This document shows, in pieces, positions 1 to 9,467 of a stretch of DNA of 64,000 nt (position 1 is its first letter; each line of letters starts with the position of its first letter). The notes under the pieces were generated by a model. The model was not told the DNA's origin, ran no database searches, and worked only from the letters and a program-made list of their open reading frames with translations. A program made the position numbers and the translations under genes. Source of the stretch: Phycisphaeraceae bacterium (GTDB taxonomy: Bacteria; Planctomycetota; Phycisphaerae; Phycisphaerales; UBA1924); assembly GCA_007693965.1 (NCBI GenBank), contig RECQ01000035.1, positions 1 through 64,000 on the forward strand. The letters are read 5' to 3'.

Positions 1-1
1 G

Positions 2-48
2 CTGCCCGGGATCGCCTCCTCGCTTCGCTCGTCGGCGATCCCGGGCAG
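2..48. repeat. Perfect 15-bp inverted repeat (hairpin)
   Basis: Arms at 2-16 and 34-48 are perfectly complementary (CTGCCCGGGATCGCC and its reverse complement) with a 17-base loop. There is no T-run on either side, so it is not a classical terminator. It may be the 3' end of a gene outside the window or a REP-type repeat. The loop resembles the CTCGCTTGCG core of the repeats inside cstA. Confidence 0.75.
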
Positions 49-66
49 TGTTCCGAATCAAACAAA

Positions 67-300
67 TTGGACTATGGTGAGAACATACAAGGCACAGAGG
101 CTCAGAGAAGAAGAAGAAGAAGAAGAAGAAATGAAGCAGATGGATGCGCGCCGGCGCGATCAGATGGAACTGCAATGCTGAACCAAACGATTTGGCGCTT
201 TGGCATTTGGCGCTTTCGCGCTTTGACCCTGCCCCTTCATCACTCCGTCAATCTTTCCCTTCTCTGTGTCTCTGTGTCTCTGTGGTGATGCCTCCGTGGT
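67..300. repeat. CACAGAG-type inverted tandem-word repeat with GAA microsatellite
   Basis: The left arm (about 90-112) carries CACAGAGG/CAGAGAAG words and runs into an (AGA)8-9 microsatellite at 106-131. The right arm (about 258-292) carries the complementary CTCTGTGTCTCTGTG words. The two arms face each other around a non-coding core. The right arm ends about 10 bases from the obg stop codon. I see no gene in bases 1-309. Confidence 0.7.
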
Positions 301-309
301 GATCCCGGA

Positions 310-1927
<1,618 letters not shown>

Positions 1928-3178
1928 GTGAAAGATGTCCCCGAACGGAGAGAGCGTCTACATCAGCTCCTCGACCTGGCGAGGGTGTCGAGGGGGTGGA
2001 GCAGGGCTGAACTGGCTCGCGCGCTGCATCGTGATCCCACGAAGCTGTACAGCGACAGCGGCAATCCCAAACTTGATTTTCTGGTCGCGCTCGCCGAGGC
2101 GCTGGAATGGCCCGTCGGTGAAGTCGTCGCCTCCGTCTGGGGCGAGGATGGATCAAGCCGGCTGAACGGCGAGGCGACCATCGACGATTTTCAATCGCTC
2201 GATGCGCTCACCATGGATGCGCACCGCGCAGGCGACTACTCAAAGATGGTCGATCTGTCGCGCCGGCTCTTCTCCATCGCCGACAGCCCCGAGCGGCGCG
2301 CCCTCGCCTGCAACCGAGAGGCGGGCGGCTGGGACGGCCTCGGCCGCTACACCAAGGCGCTCGACGCCGTCCGCCGCGGCCTGCAGCAGGGACAGATCTC
2401 AACCGAGCTGCGCCTCAAGCTGCAGGGCAACCTCGCCAACGCCTATTACACGCTGTGGGATCTCACCTCCGCCATGGGCGTCGCCGAGATGCTCGTGCAG
2501 TGGCATCGCGAGAACCCGCCCGACTCCCCACTTCGCGCCCAGCGAGCAGCGTTCGCACGCTATGTCCGCGGCAACGCCCATCGGCGCCTCATGGACATCG
2601 AGGAAGAACGCGCCGACATGCACGCCCGCATGGCCCGCGTCGATCTTGAAGCCTCGATGCACGAATACGATCGCCTCGCCGTCGAACTCGACGACGAAGC
2701 GCTCGCAGGCATCGCCAACACCTGCCGGGCCGGAATCATTGAAGTGGATGTCGAACTCGGCGCCATCTCCCCGGCCCGGGCGATCGAAGAACTGAGCGCC
2801 GGCCTCGACAATGTCATCGACCTCGATGCGATCGGCGTCGGCGACTGGCTGGAGAGCTACGGCTGGTGGTGCATCTTCGGCGGCAACATCGCCCTGCGGC
2901 ATCTGCATGGGCGCCAGTTGCAGCATGCATTGGCCGTCTTCACCAATAAAGCTCTCGAGATCGCCGATCGACTGGACAACTGGGCCATGCGCGAGCGCGT
3001 CTTCAGCCTCCAGTACGCCCTGCACGAGGCCATGATCATGGCCACCGATTTCGAAATCGACTTCACCATTGACGATGAGGATCGACGCCTGATCGCCGGA
3101 ACCATGGGCCGTTTCCCCAGGTTCCGCGGCGTGGGCTGGAAGATCCTTCGCACCGCAAAGCTTGTCGCCGCCAGCTAG
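1928..3178 (+). CDS. XRE-family HTH regulator with TPR-like C-terminal region
   Basis: The protein has 416 residues. Residues about 8-70 form a Cro/CI-type helix-turn-helix (SRGWSRAELARALHRD is the recognition part), probably binding DNA. The rest is all-helical and Ala/Leu/Arg-rich with TPR-like spacing, the arrangement used by regulators that sense a peptide or partner protein. The GTG start at 1928 is supported by AAGGAG at 1915-1920, seven bases upstream. The stop codon TAG at 3176 is part of the AGGAG ribosome-binding site of the next gene, so the two genes are co-transcribed and probably coupled. The target and ligand are not evident. The HTH call is firm; the TPR call is by eye. Confidence 0.75.
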   Translation: MKDVPERRERLHQLLDLARVSRGWSRAELARALHRDPTKLYSDSGNPKLDFLVALAEALEWPVGEVVASVWGEDGSSRLNGEATIDDFQSLDALTMDAHRAGDYSKMVDLSRRLFSIADSPERRALACNREAGGWDGLGRYTKALDAVRRGLQQGQISTELRLKLQGNLANAYYTLWDLTSAMGVAEMLVQWHRENPPDSPLRAQRAAFARYVRGNAHRRLMDIEEERADMHARMARVDLEASMHEYDRLAVELDDEALAGIANTCRAGIIEVDVELGAISPARAIEELSAGLDNVIDLDAIGVGDWLESYGWWCIFGGNIALRHLHGRQLQHALAVFTNKALEIADRLDNWAMRERVFSLQYALHEAMIMATDFEIDFTIDDEDRRLIAGTMGRFPRFRGVGWKILRTAKLVAAS

Positions 3179-3190
3179 GAGTTCACAGCA

Positions 3191-3772
3191 ATGTTCAGTA
3201 GAAACACAATCGCGTATTCGATGCTGGGGCTGTTCGCAGCGGCCACCGGGTCCGCCTCGGCCCTCGCCTTCGGGGGTTCGCTCAGCGATTCGACACACAT
3301 GCTCTCCGAACAGAATTTACGCGGGGGCATCGAAAAGTTCAGCGGGGACATCCCTCCATTCTTCAACCCGATGAAACCCGACAACCCGACCATCATCCCC
3401 AATGATGTCGGCCACACGGACCAGGGCCCGATCGGGCGTCCCACTGGCGGCGGCGGCAGCAGCGGCGGCGGCGGCTTCTCGCCGCTCATGTCGACGCCGA
3501 CGCAACCCGCCCCCAAGACGCCGGCCCTCTCCAGCGCCGATCTCGCCGATGTTCTCGGACATCTGGATCTCACGATCTTCGGCGCTTCGGATCAGCCCGG
3601 CCCCTTCACGATCTCTGAGACGCCGCCGCTGCTCGACATCGACGCCGGATCCTTCGGAGGCGGCGCATCCTTCTCGGCTCCGACGACGCCGTCCTTCGCC
3701 ATCCCCGCCCCCGGCGCCATCGTCCTCTTCGGCCTCGTAAGCGCCATGGCCGGCGCCCGCCGCCGCCGCTGA
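3191..3772 (+). CDS. PEP-CTERM (exosortase-sorted) secreted protein
   Basis: This 193-residue exported protein has a signal peptide at residues 1-26 ending ...GSASALA. A low-complexity Gly/Ser/Pro body follows. The C-terminus (about 171-193) has PAPG, a hydrophobic stretch IVLFGLVSAMAGA and a terminal RRRR, which is the tripartite PEP-CTERM signal cleaved by exosortase. PAP in place of PEP is a common variant in Phycisphaerae (from memory). The ribosome-binding site AGGAG at 3177-3181 overlaps the upstream stop codon. No exosortase lies in the window. The mature function is unknown; family members are often surface or matrix proteins. Confidence 0.8.
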   Translation: MFSRNTIAYSMLGLFAAATGSASALAFGGSLSDSTHMLSEQNLRGGIEKFSGDIPPFFNPMKPDNPTIIPNDVGHTDQGPIGRPTGGGGSSGGGGFSPLMSTPTQPAPKTPALSSADLADVLGHLDLTIFGASDQPGPFTISETPPLLDIDAGSFGGGASFSAPTTPSFAIPAPGAIVLFGLVSAMAGARRRR

Positions 3773-3850
3773 AACTTCGGCGGACTCGACATCCTGACCC
3801 AGCGTCCCCAGACCGGCTTCCGAGCCGTGCCGGGACTGACGCATACAACC

Positions 3851-3894
3851 ATCGCCCGGACTCCGCGCACCAGCGGAATCCGGGCGATTTTTTT
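3851..3894 (+). terminator. Rho-independent terminator after the PEP-CTERM gene
   Basis: A 16-bp stem pairs 3851-3866 with 3873-3888 (one mismatch) around a short loop, and seven Ts follow at 3888-3894. It lies about 80 bases after the stop codon of the PEP-CTERM gene and closes the two-gene transcript. Confidence 0.85.
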
Positions 3895-3954
3895 GCTCCG
3901 ATCAAAACAACGCATCACCCGAGATACACAGAGGACCTCCGGGCCCCATGTGTC

Positions 3955-6660
3955 TCATCGGTCCTGTTCGCTTTGTTCCAGTGGCGCCGAGTCCTTCCGC
4001 ACCATCCGCACCCCCACCTCCACCACCAGCCACGCCTCCAGCGCCAGCACGATCACCGCGATCGCAACCAGCGGCCACTTCGCATCCGCCAGCCACGACG
4101 GGTTGGCCTCGTTGCCGACGAACGCCTGCCACGACAGCGCCCACGCGGGCAGGACGATCATGATGATCGTCGGCGCAACGATGAACCACCACGGGCGCTT
4201 CTTCGCGATCAGCCACGCGGCGATCACGATGAAGGCCAGGCCCGCGAGGAGTTGGTTCGTCGCGCCGAAGAGGGGCCACAGGATCAGCCCGCCCATGCCC
4301 GCGTTCTGCCACGACAGCGCCTGCCCCGGCGGCGGGACGGCGGCGAGCATCGCGGCCGTCGCCACGGCGAAGAGCGTGGCGCCGTGCACGGTCGCGAGCC
4401 ACTTGAACGGGTTCAGGTTCGAGGCGAGGGCGCGCTGGGCGCGAAGCGTGGCGCGCCAGGCGGTGGCTTCGGTCTGTTCGAGCGGGCAGATGGTTCCGCA
4501 TTCGGGGCATTGCGGGTCGGCGGCGGCGGCGCCCGAGGCTTCGCCCGCAGGGCCGGGCTCAGCCTCGGCGTCTCTTTCATGGCCGATCGGTGTGTGCGCG
4601 TGCGTCGATTCTTCGTGGTGTGAGTGTGGGGATTCGAGCTCCTTGCCGGCGACGCTGAGGCCGGAGACGTCGTAGCCGCAGGTCGGGCAGGCGCGGCGCG
4701 GGGCGCGGGGGAGGAAGGTGCGAGCCAGCTCCTGGATGACATAGCGCTGCAGGCGGCAGGCGGTGTCCATCGTCGTCCCCGCGAAAGAGGCGACGAAGAC
4801 GCCCATCAGCGCCACGGCCACACCAGCGGGCACGCCGAGAGCGCGGATGAGATTGGCGGCGCCGTCGACGAAGGCGCCGACCATGGCGCCGAGCGAGCCG
4901 GCGGCGGACCAGGATTCGTATTGCTTATCGAAGGCGGGGCGTCCGACGAGCGAGTACGTCGCGCTCTCGCGGTTGAATCCGATGGATCCGTCGCCGAGCG
5001 GTCTGTGCCCGGCGTTCTCGACCGGAAGAATCGGCTCGATCTTCCTCCGGCTCGGATCGTCGGCGGGGGAATCCGGATTCATCGCGTGGATCACCGGGCT
5101 TTTGTTGAAAAGCGCAAAGCCGCTCGTCCGCATGCCATCCGGCACATGCATGACCGCCGCGAAAAGCTCCTCGTTATACGTCTTGCCAGGAGGCGGCGCA
5201 TCAGGATGCAGCCGCCAATCGGGGTATTTCATCATCGCTACGACGTGGTAGCGACTGTCGCCGGTGTGAATCGGAATTTCGGACAATGCATAGGTGTCAC
5301 CCTCGGGGGTAGTCCATGTTCCACTGTATTCAAACGCCTTCGTAATCCCCAGCCCGATCCCCGCCGCGCACGATGCGATCACGAGCGTCGCGAGAAATCC
5401 TTCCGTGAGCATGGCGCCGTAGCCGATGGAGCGGGCGTCGGTCTCGCGGCGGAGTTGTTTGCTGGTGGTGCCGCTGGCCACGAGGCAGTGGAAGCCGGAG
5501 ATGGCGCCGCAGGCGATGGTGATGAAGAGAATCGGAACCAGCGGCGGCGCCCCGGGTGGATCGAAATCGACGACGGGGGCGACGAGGCGGAGGGGGATGC
5601 GCTCGGTCGGACGTGCGGCGACGATATACGAGCCCGAAGCGCGAGCGAGGGTTTGTTGTGCGTCAGGCGCATCGGAACGCTCGGCGATCCCCGACGCGCC
5701 GGATTCCCTCGCTTGCGCTTCGGGCTCGTGAACGCCGGAGTCCCTCGCTTGCGCTTCGGGCTCGTGGGCGCCGATTTCCCTTGCTTGCGCCTGGGGATCG
5801 TTGTCGAACGTCTGCGCCACGCCGCCGATGGTCGCCGCGGCGACGAGGCCCGCAAGAAGCAATCCGAGCGCCGAAAGAAGCTGGAGCGAGTTGATGTAGT
5901 CCCGCGGCTGCAGGAGCGTCCACACCGGCAGCACGCTGGCGGTGTAGGCGTACGCCAGCAGCCCCACCACCCAGATCCACGTCGGCTGGGCCGCGAGGAA
6001 GTGGTTGAAGGCGTGCAGGTTCGCGAACGTCGGCCCGAAGTCGGCGTCGCCCAGCACCACGCTCAGGTACATCAGCGCCAGCGCGACGATCGAGGGGATC
6101 ACGATCGAGCGCCCCCGCTTGTGCAGGATGAGGCCGATGCCGAGCGCGAGGGGGATCTGGAAAATCACGGGGAAGATGGCGGCGGGATACTGGCGCAGCA
6201 CCGCCGCGATGACCAGGCCGAAGATCGCCAGCACGATCCACAGCCCCATCACCAGCACGGCGAGGAAGATCAGGCGCACACGCGGGCCCAGCAGATCGCC
6301 GGCGACATCGCCGATGGTCCGCCCCTTGTTCCGCAGGCTGACGACCAGCGAGCCCAGGTCGTGCACCGCGCCGATGAAGATGGCGCCGACGATCACCCAC
6401 AGCGTGGCGGGCAGCCAGCCCCACATCACGGCGATGGCGGGCCCGACAATGGGGCCGGTGCCGGCGATGGAGGTGAAGTGGTGGCCGAAGACGACGGAGC
6501 GGCGCGTGGGGCAGAAATCTTTGTTGTCTTCAAGAAGAACGGCCGGGGTGGGCGTGTCTTCTCGGAGCTTGAAGACATGACGCGCCACCCAGCGGCCGTA
6601 TGTGAAGTACGCGATCAGGAATGCTACGCCCGCGAGGGCGACCAGCGCCAGTGCGTCCAT
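3955..6660 (-). CDS. cstA: Carbon starvation protein A (CstA) family transporter with inserts
   Basis: CstA proteins are inner-membrane carriers for pyruvate or peptides. The N-terminus has the family signature (TRRSVVFGHHFTSIAGTGPI, then GWLPATLWV and HDLGSLVVS), and many membrane segments run to the C-terminus. At 901 residues it is about 200 longer than E. coli CstA (about 700). Two extras account for much of this. One is a repeat-derived segment at 5629-5796 encoding 12-residue units such as EPEAQARDSGVH. The other is a hydrophilic zinc ribbon between membrane segments (CPTCGYD near 4680 and CPECG near 4505), with a second repeat in its linker. No frame break is seen. No Shine-Dalgarno precedes the ATG at 6660. 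Confidence 0.92.
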   Translation of the reverse strand: MDALALVALAGVAFLIAYFTYGRWVARHVFKLREDTPTPAVLLEDNKDFCPTRRSVVFGHHFTSIAGTGPIVGPAIAVMWGWLPATLWVIVGAIFIGAVHDLGSLVVSLRNKGRTIGDVAGDLLGPRVRLIFLAVLVMGLWIVLAIFGLVIAAVLRQYPAAIFPVIFQIPLALGIGLILHKRGRSIVIPSIVALALMYLSVVLGDADFGPTFANLHAFNHFLAAQPTWIWVVGLLAYAYTASVLPVWTLLQPRDYINSLQLLSALGLLLAGLVAAATIGGVAQTFDNDPQAQAREIGAHEPEAQARDSGVHEPEAQARESGASGIAERSDAPDAQQTLARASGSYIVAARPTERIPLRLVAPVVDFDPPGAPPLVPILFITIACGAISGFHCLVASGTTSKQLRRETDARSIGYGAMLTEGFLATLVIASCAAGIGLGITKAFEYSGTWTTPEGDTYALSEIPIHTGDSRYHVVAMMKYPDWRLHPDAPPPGKTYNEELFAAVMHVPDGMRTSGFALFNKSPVIHAMNPDSPADDPSRRKIEPILPVENAGHRPLGDGSIGFNRESATYSLVGRPAFDKQYESWSAAGSLGAMVGAFVDGAANLIRALGVPAGVAVALMGVFVASFAGTTMDTACRLQRYVIQELARTFLPRAPRRACPTCGYDVSGLSVAGKELESPHSHHEESTHAHTPIGHERDAEAEPGPAGEASGAAAADPQCPECGTICPLEQTEATAWRATLRAQRALASNLNPFKWLATVHGATLFAVATAAMLAAVPPPGQALSWQNAGMGGLILWPLFGATNQLLAGLAFIVIAAWLIAKKRPWWFIVAPTIIMIVLPAWALSWQAFVGNEANPSWLADAKWPLVAIAVIVLALEAWLVVEVGVRMVRKDSAPLEQSEQDR
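4533..4568. repeat. CCGAGGCT palindrome copy inside cstA
   Basis: CCGAGGCT at 4533-4540 pairs with AGCCTCGG at 4561-4568, and GCGTCTC follows. It matches the repeat seen at 31625, 32503, 32637 and 54490. Here it is read in frame as AEAEPGPAGEAS inside the zinc-ribbon linker of CstA. Confidence 0.7.
5629..5796. repeat. GCCCGAAGCGC repeat cluster inserted in frame in cstA
   Basis: One copy, AGCCCGAAGCGCGAGCGAGG, lies at 5631-5650. Three inverted copies of TCCCTCGCTTGCGCTTCGGG type start at 5705, 5741 and about 5777, exactly 36 bases apart, so they encode tandem 12-residue units (PQAQAREIGAH, EPEAQARDSGVH, EPEAQARESGAS). The first copy faces the others. Motifs of this kind are, from memory, abundant in planctomycete genomes. 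Confidence 0.85.
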
Positions 6661-6722
6661 CAGATCAATGATCCGCTATCTGTATGACAAAGTGAAGCGA
6701 AAAGGTCAAGAAATCTTTTGGG

Positions 6723-6895
6723 ATTATGCCAGGGGAGAAGTTCTGAGTCCTGAGTTCTGGGTGCTGAGTGGGGAGTGGGGAGTGCGGAGTACCGAGTTCC
6801 GAGTTCCGAGTTGTGAGTGGCGAGCGTCATCTGTATCTCCCCTCACCGCTCATCGCTCATCGCTCACCGCTCACCCCTCACCGCTCACACCTCAC
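6723..6895. repeat. GAGTGGG-word inverted tandem repeat between cstA and the ntrC-type gene
   Basis: The left half is made of GAGTCCTGAGTTCTGGG and GAGTGGGGAGTGCGGAGT-type words. The right half is made of CTCACCGCTCATCGCTCAC-type words. The right half runs into the stop codon (complement of 6892-6894) of the upstream regulator gene. I see no gene in 6661-6891. Confidence 0.7.
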
Positions 6896-8331
6896 CGCAG
6901 CCCGTATTCCTTGAGCTTGCGGTAGAGCGTTCTTTCGCCGATTCCCAGTAGTTTGGCGGCCTGTTCTCGGTTGCCGCCGGTGAGGCGGAGGGTTTCGCGG
7001 ATGGCTCGTTTTTCGAGCTGTTCCAGGCTGGCGCCCGCGAGTGAGCCGGCGCCGGCGCCGCCTTCGCCTTCGGGAGATTCCTCATCGCGCACGGCGATGT
7101 CGTCGGGGATGTGGCGGATGTCCAGCGTCTTCTCGCCGGCGCCGAGGGCCATCACCACCATGTTCTGCGTGACGTTGAGAAGCTGGCGGACGTTGCCGGG
7201 CCAGTGGTAGGCGGTGAGGCGCATCATCGCCGCGTCGGTGATGGGCGGCGGGGGCTGGCCCGGCGCCATCTGCTCGGAAAATCGGGCGATGGCGTGGTGG
7301 ACGATGCGGGGAATGTCGTCGCGCCGCTCTCGCAGCGGCGGCAGGTGGACGTGGGCGCCCTTGATGCGGAAATACAGATCCTCGCGGAAACTCCCCTCCT
7401 GCACCGCCTTGTCGAGATCCTTGTTTGTCGCAGAGACGAAGCGGACATCGACCCGTTTCGAATCGTTGGCGCCGAGGCGGACCACCTCGCCGCTCTCGAG
7501 GACGCGCAGCAGCTTGGCCTGCATGGAGAGGGGCATGTCGCCGATTTCATCGAGGAAGATGGTGCCGTTGTGGGCGTATTCGAAGACGCCCTCGCGGTCG
7601 CGGTCGGCGCCGGTGTAGGCGCCGCGGACGTGGCCGAAGAGCTGGTCCTCCAGCAGCGACTCGCTCTGGCCGGCGCAGTTGAAGGCGACGAAGCGCTTGG
7701 TGGATCGCGGGCTGTTCTTGTGGACGGCCTCGGCGATGAGCTCCTTGCCCGTGCCGCTCTCGCCGGTGATGAGGATGGGCAGGCTGCTGGCGCTGACGGT
7801 GCGCAGCGTCTTGAGGATGCGGCGCATGGGCTCGGAGCCAGCGATGATGCCCTCGAAGCCGGCGTGCTGCACGAGGCTCGACATCTCGCCCGACTCATGA
7901 CGCAGCAGCACCGTCTCCGCGGCCCGGTTGATGAGGCTGCGGAAGACCTCGAGGTCGAGGGGCTTTTCGATGAAGTCGTAGGCGCCGTGCTTGAAGGCGG
8001 CCCGGGCGGTGGCCACATCGCCGTGGGCGGTGACCATGATCGTCTCGGCGTCGGGCTGCATGGCGCGGGCGGCCTGGAGGACGATGAGGCCCGCATCGGC
8101 GCCGTCCGGGGCCACGCCGTCGCGCCCGCCGCTGGCGGGCATGCGGAGATCGGTGACGATCACATCGAACGAGCCGTGCTTCAGCTCGTCGAGGGCGCGT
8201 TCGACGGTGTTGACGATGGTGGAGACGTGGCCGGGCTTGCGCAGGGCGTCGGCCATGAGGTCGGCGTGGTCGGGCTCATCCTCGACGATGAGCACCTGGG
8301 CGCGGGGCATGTCATCGGCGCTGGCGTGCAT
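6892..8331 (-). CDS. NtrC-family sigma54-dependent response regulator
   Basis: This 479-residue activator has three domains. The receiver (about 10-135) has phosphoacceptor Asp61 in VTDLRMP. The AAA+ domain (about 165-390) has Walker A GESGTGKE at 190-197, the sigma54-contacting GAYTGA loop at 237-242 and Walker B TIFLDEIG. A Fis-type HTH follows at the C-terminus (NREQAAKLLGIGERTLYRKL). Phosphorylation should trigger ATPase activity and opening of RNA polymerase-sigma54 promoters. GAYTGA is a natural variant of GAFTGA. The receiver has an extra loop after LRMP (about residues 66-80, SGGRDGVAPDGADAG). No partner histidine kinase is adjacent, and I found no convincing -24/-12 promoter in the window. 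Confidence 0.93.
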   Translation of the reverse strand: MHASADDMPRAQVLIVEDEPDHADLMADALRKPGHVSTIVNTVERALDELKHGSFDVIVTDLRMPASGGRDGVAPDGADAGLIVLQAARAMQPDAETIMVTAHGDVATARAAFKHGAYDFIEKPLDLEVFRSLINRAAETVLLRHESGEMSSLVQHAGFEGIIAGSEPMRRILKTLRTVSASSLPILITGESGTGKELIAEAVHKNSPRSTKRFVAFNCAGQSESLLEDQLFGHVRGAYTGADRDREGVFEYAHNGTIFLDEIGDMPLSMQAKLLRVLESGEVVRLGANDSKRVDVRFVSATNKDLDKAVQEGSFREDLYFRIKGAHVHLPPLRERRDDIPRIVHHAIARFSEQMAPGQPPPPITDAAMMRLTAYHWPGNVRQLLNVTQNMVVMALGAGEKTLDIRHIPDDIAVRDEESPEGEGGAGAGSLAGASLEQLEKRAIRETLRLTGGNREQAAKLLGIGERTLYRKLKEYGLR

Positions 8332-8390
8332 ATTGGCAGTGTATCGGGGAAGGAACGCGGAGTGCGCGGAGTTGTGGAGTGAAACGGGAG

Positions 8391-8627
8391 GGGATGAACT
8401 CGGAGGTCGCGGAGTGCGCGGAGGGAGACGGAGGAGGAAGAGAATGGGTTCGGATCAGGAAACGTAATTCAATTCCTGAGCCGGCCTCCGCATCCGACGT
8501 TCATCGATCTGCGGCGTGACGGCGCCCGCAGCCAATCCGGGACATCGTCCGAGCCGGAAGCGCACACCCTCTCTCTTTTCCGACTCCCTCTTCCTCCGCG
8601 CACTCCGCGACCTCCGCGTTCATCCCC
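8391..8627. repeat. 237-bp element with ~34-bp terminal inverted repeats
   Basis: The left end GGGATGAACTCGGAGGTCGC (8391 onward, continuing through GGAGTGCGCGGAGG) is matched with about one mismatch by the reverse complement of 8593-8627. The core has no credible ORF. The right end stops three bases before the ruvC stop codon. A further CGGAGTGCGCGGAG word lies outside the left end at about 8356. It looks like a non-autonomous MITE-type element. It fills the 300-bp gap between ruvC and the ntrC-type gene. Confidence 0.75.
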
Positions 8628-8630
8628 CGT

Positions 8631-9116
8631 TCACCGAGCCGCCTCGCACCGGCGCACCGCGCACAGGGCGATCGCGATGGCGTCGGCGACGTCCGGCGGC
8701 GACGGAGCCGCGGCGAGTCCGAGCTGGGCGCGGACCGAGTCCTGCATCTGGGCCTTGCCGGCGTGGCCGTTGCCGGTGAGTGATTTCTTGACCTCGGTGG
8801 CGCCGAGTTCGGAGACGCCCACGCCGGCGCGCTCGGCGACGAGGAGCGTCACGCCGCGGGCGTGGCCCATGGTGATGGCGGTCGTGGGGTGGCGGTAGTG
8901 CGAATAGAGCTTCTCGACGCAGACCATGTCGGGTGAGAGTCGTTCGATGAGCGCGCAGAGGTCGGCTTCGAGTTCGCACAGTCGTCGGGGGAGGGAGTCG
9001 CCGGGGCGGAGCCGCACCACGCCGGCTTCGATGAGGATCTCCTCGCCGGCGCCGCCACGCTCGATGCAGCCGTAGCCGGTGATGCGGAGGCCGGGGTCGA
9101 TGCCGAGTATGCGCAT
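8631..9116 (-). CDS. ruvC: Holliday junction endonuclease RuvC
   Basis: RuvC resolves Holliday junctions by paired nicks, working with RuvAB. The product has 161 residues from the ATG at 9116, where the text begins MRILGIDPGLRITGYG. The open frame extends 20 codons upstream without family similarity. The four acidic catalytic residues are all visible: Asp7, Glu68 (VCVEKLY), Asp142 and Asp145 (PPDVADAIAIA). ruvA lies 47 kb away at 56570, and ruvB is not in the window. The stop codon abuts a repeat element. Confidence 0.96.
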   Translation of the reverse strand: MRILGIDPGLRITGYGCIERGGAGEEILIEAGVVRLRPGDSLPRRLCELEADLCALIERLSPDMVCVEKLYSHYRHPTTAITMGHARGVTLLVAERAGVGVSELGATEVKKSLTGNGHAGKAQMQDSVRAQLGLAAAPSPPDVADAIAIALCAVRRCEAAR

Positions 9117-9255
9117 GTCCGCAAACACTCCGTGGTTTGGGCGGCTGGTGGGCGATGTCAAACGGGGATGGTCCACTTGCAGATTATCACCCCGGATCGA
9201 GTGACCCGGGACACGTCAGAGGGCGAGTTCCTGCATCGGTTTCCGAATCAATGGG

Positions 9256-9283
9256 CTGACAAAATCAGGTCTATTGCTATACT
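9256..9283 (+). promoter_or_regulatory. Sigma70-type promoter for a small RNA
   Basis: CTGACA at 9256-9261 and TATACT at 9278-9283 are separated by 16 bp. This is one of the closest matches to the consensus promoter seen in the window. It points into the ruvC/ABC intergenic gap, where there is no plus-strand gene. Confidence 0.55.
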
Positions 9284-9289
9284 GCCGCC

Positions 9290-9351
9290 GTCATCCACTT
9301 TGCCCCCGGAAGCCGGATCGGTCGCGTTCATCGCACCGGTCCGGTTTTTTT
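9290..9351 (+). ncRNA. Candidate ~60-nt small RNA ending in an intrinsic terminator
   Basis: The transcript would start near 9290 from the promoter at 9256-9283. It would end at a strong terminator: the stem pairs 9313-9322 (CCGGATCGGT) with 9335-9344 (one wobble pair), followed by seven Ts at 9345-9351. No start codon with a ribosome-binding site lies between. It sits in a 350-bp gap between two minus-strand genes. It does not look like 6S, SRP or tmRNA. Whether it is expressed is inference. Confidence 0.45.
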
Positions 9352-9467
9352 CTGGAATTTGCGCTTTCGCGGAGCGCTCCGGCGGCGTCCGACGCCGCTG
9401 CGGCCGCCGCTTCCCCGGCGAGGCGAGCAGGCAAGAGAAAACGTCATCGCAATCGATGATCGACCGT

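Noticed and set aside
5705-5796. 36-bp periodic repeats that could suggest a CRISPR array
   Set aside because: The intervals do not vary as spacers would; they are part of the repeated unit, are translated in frame inside cstA, and no cas genes are present.
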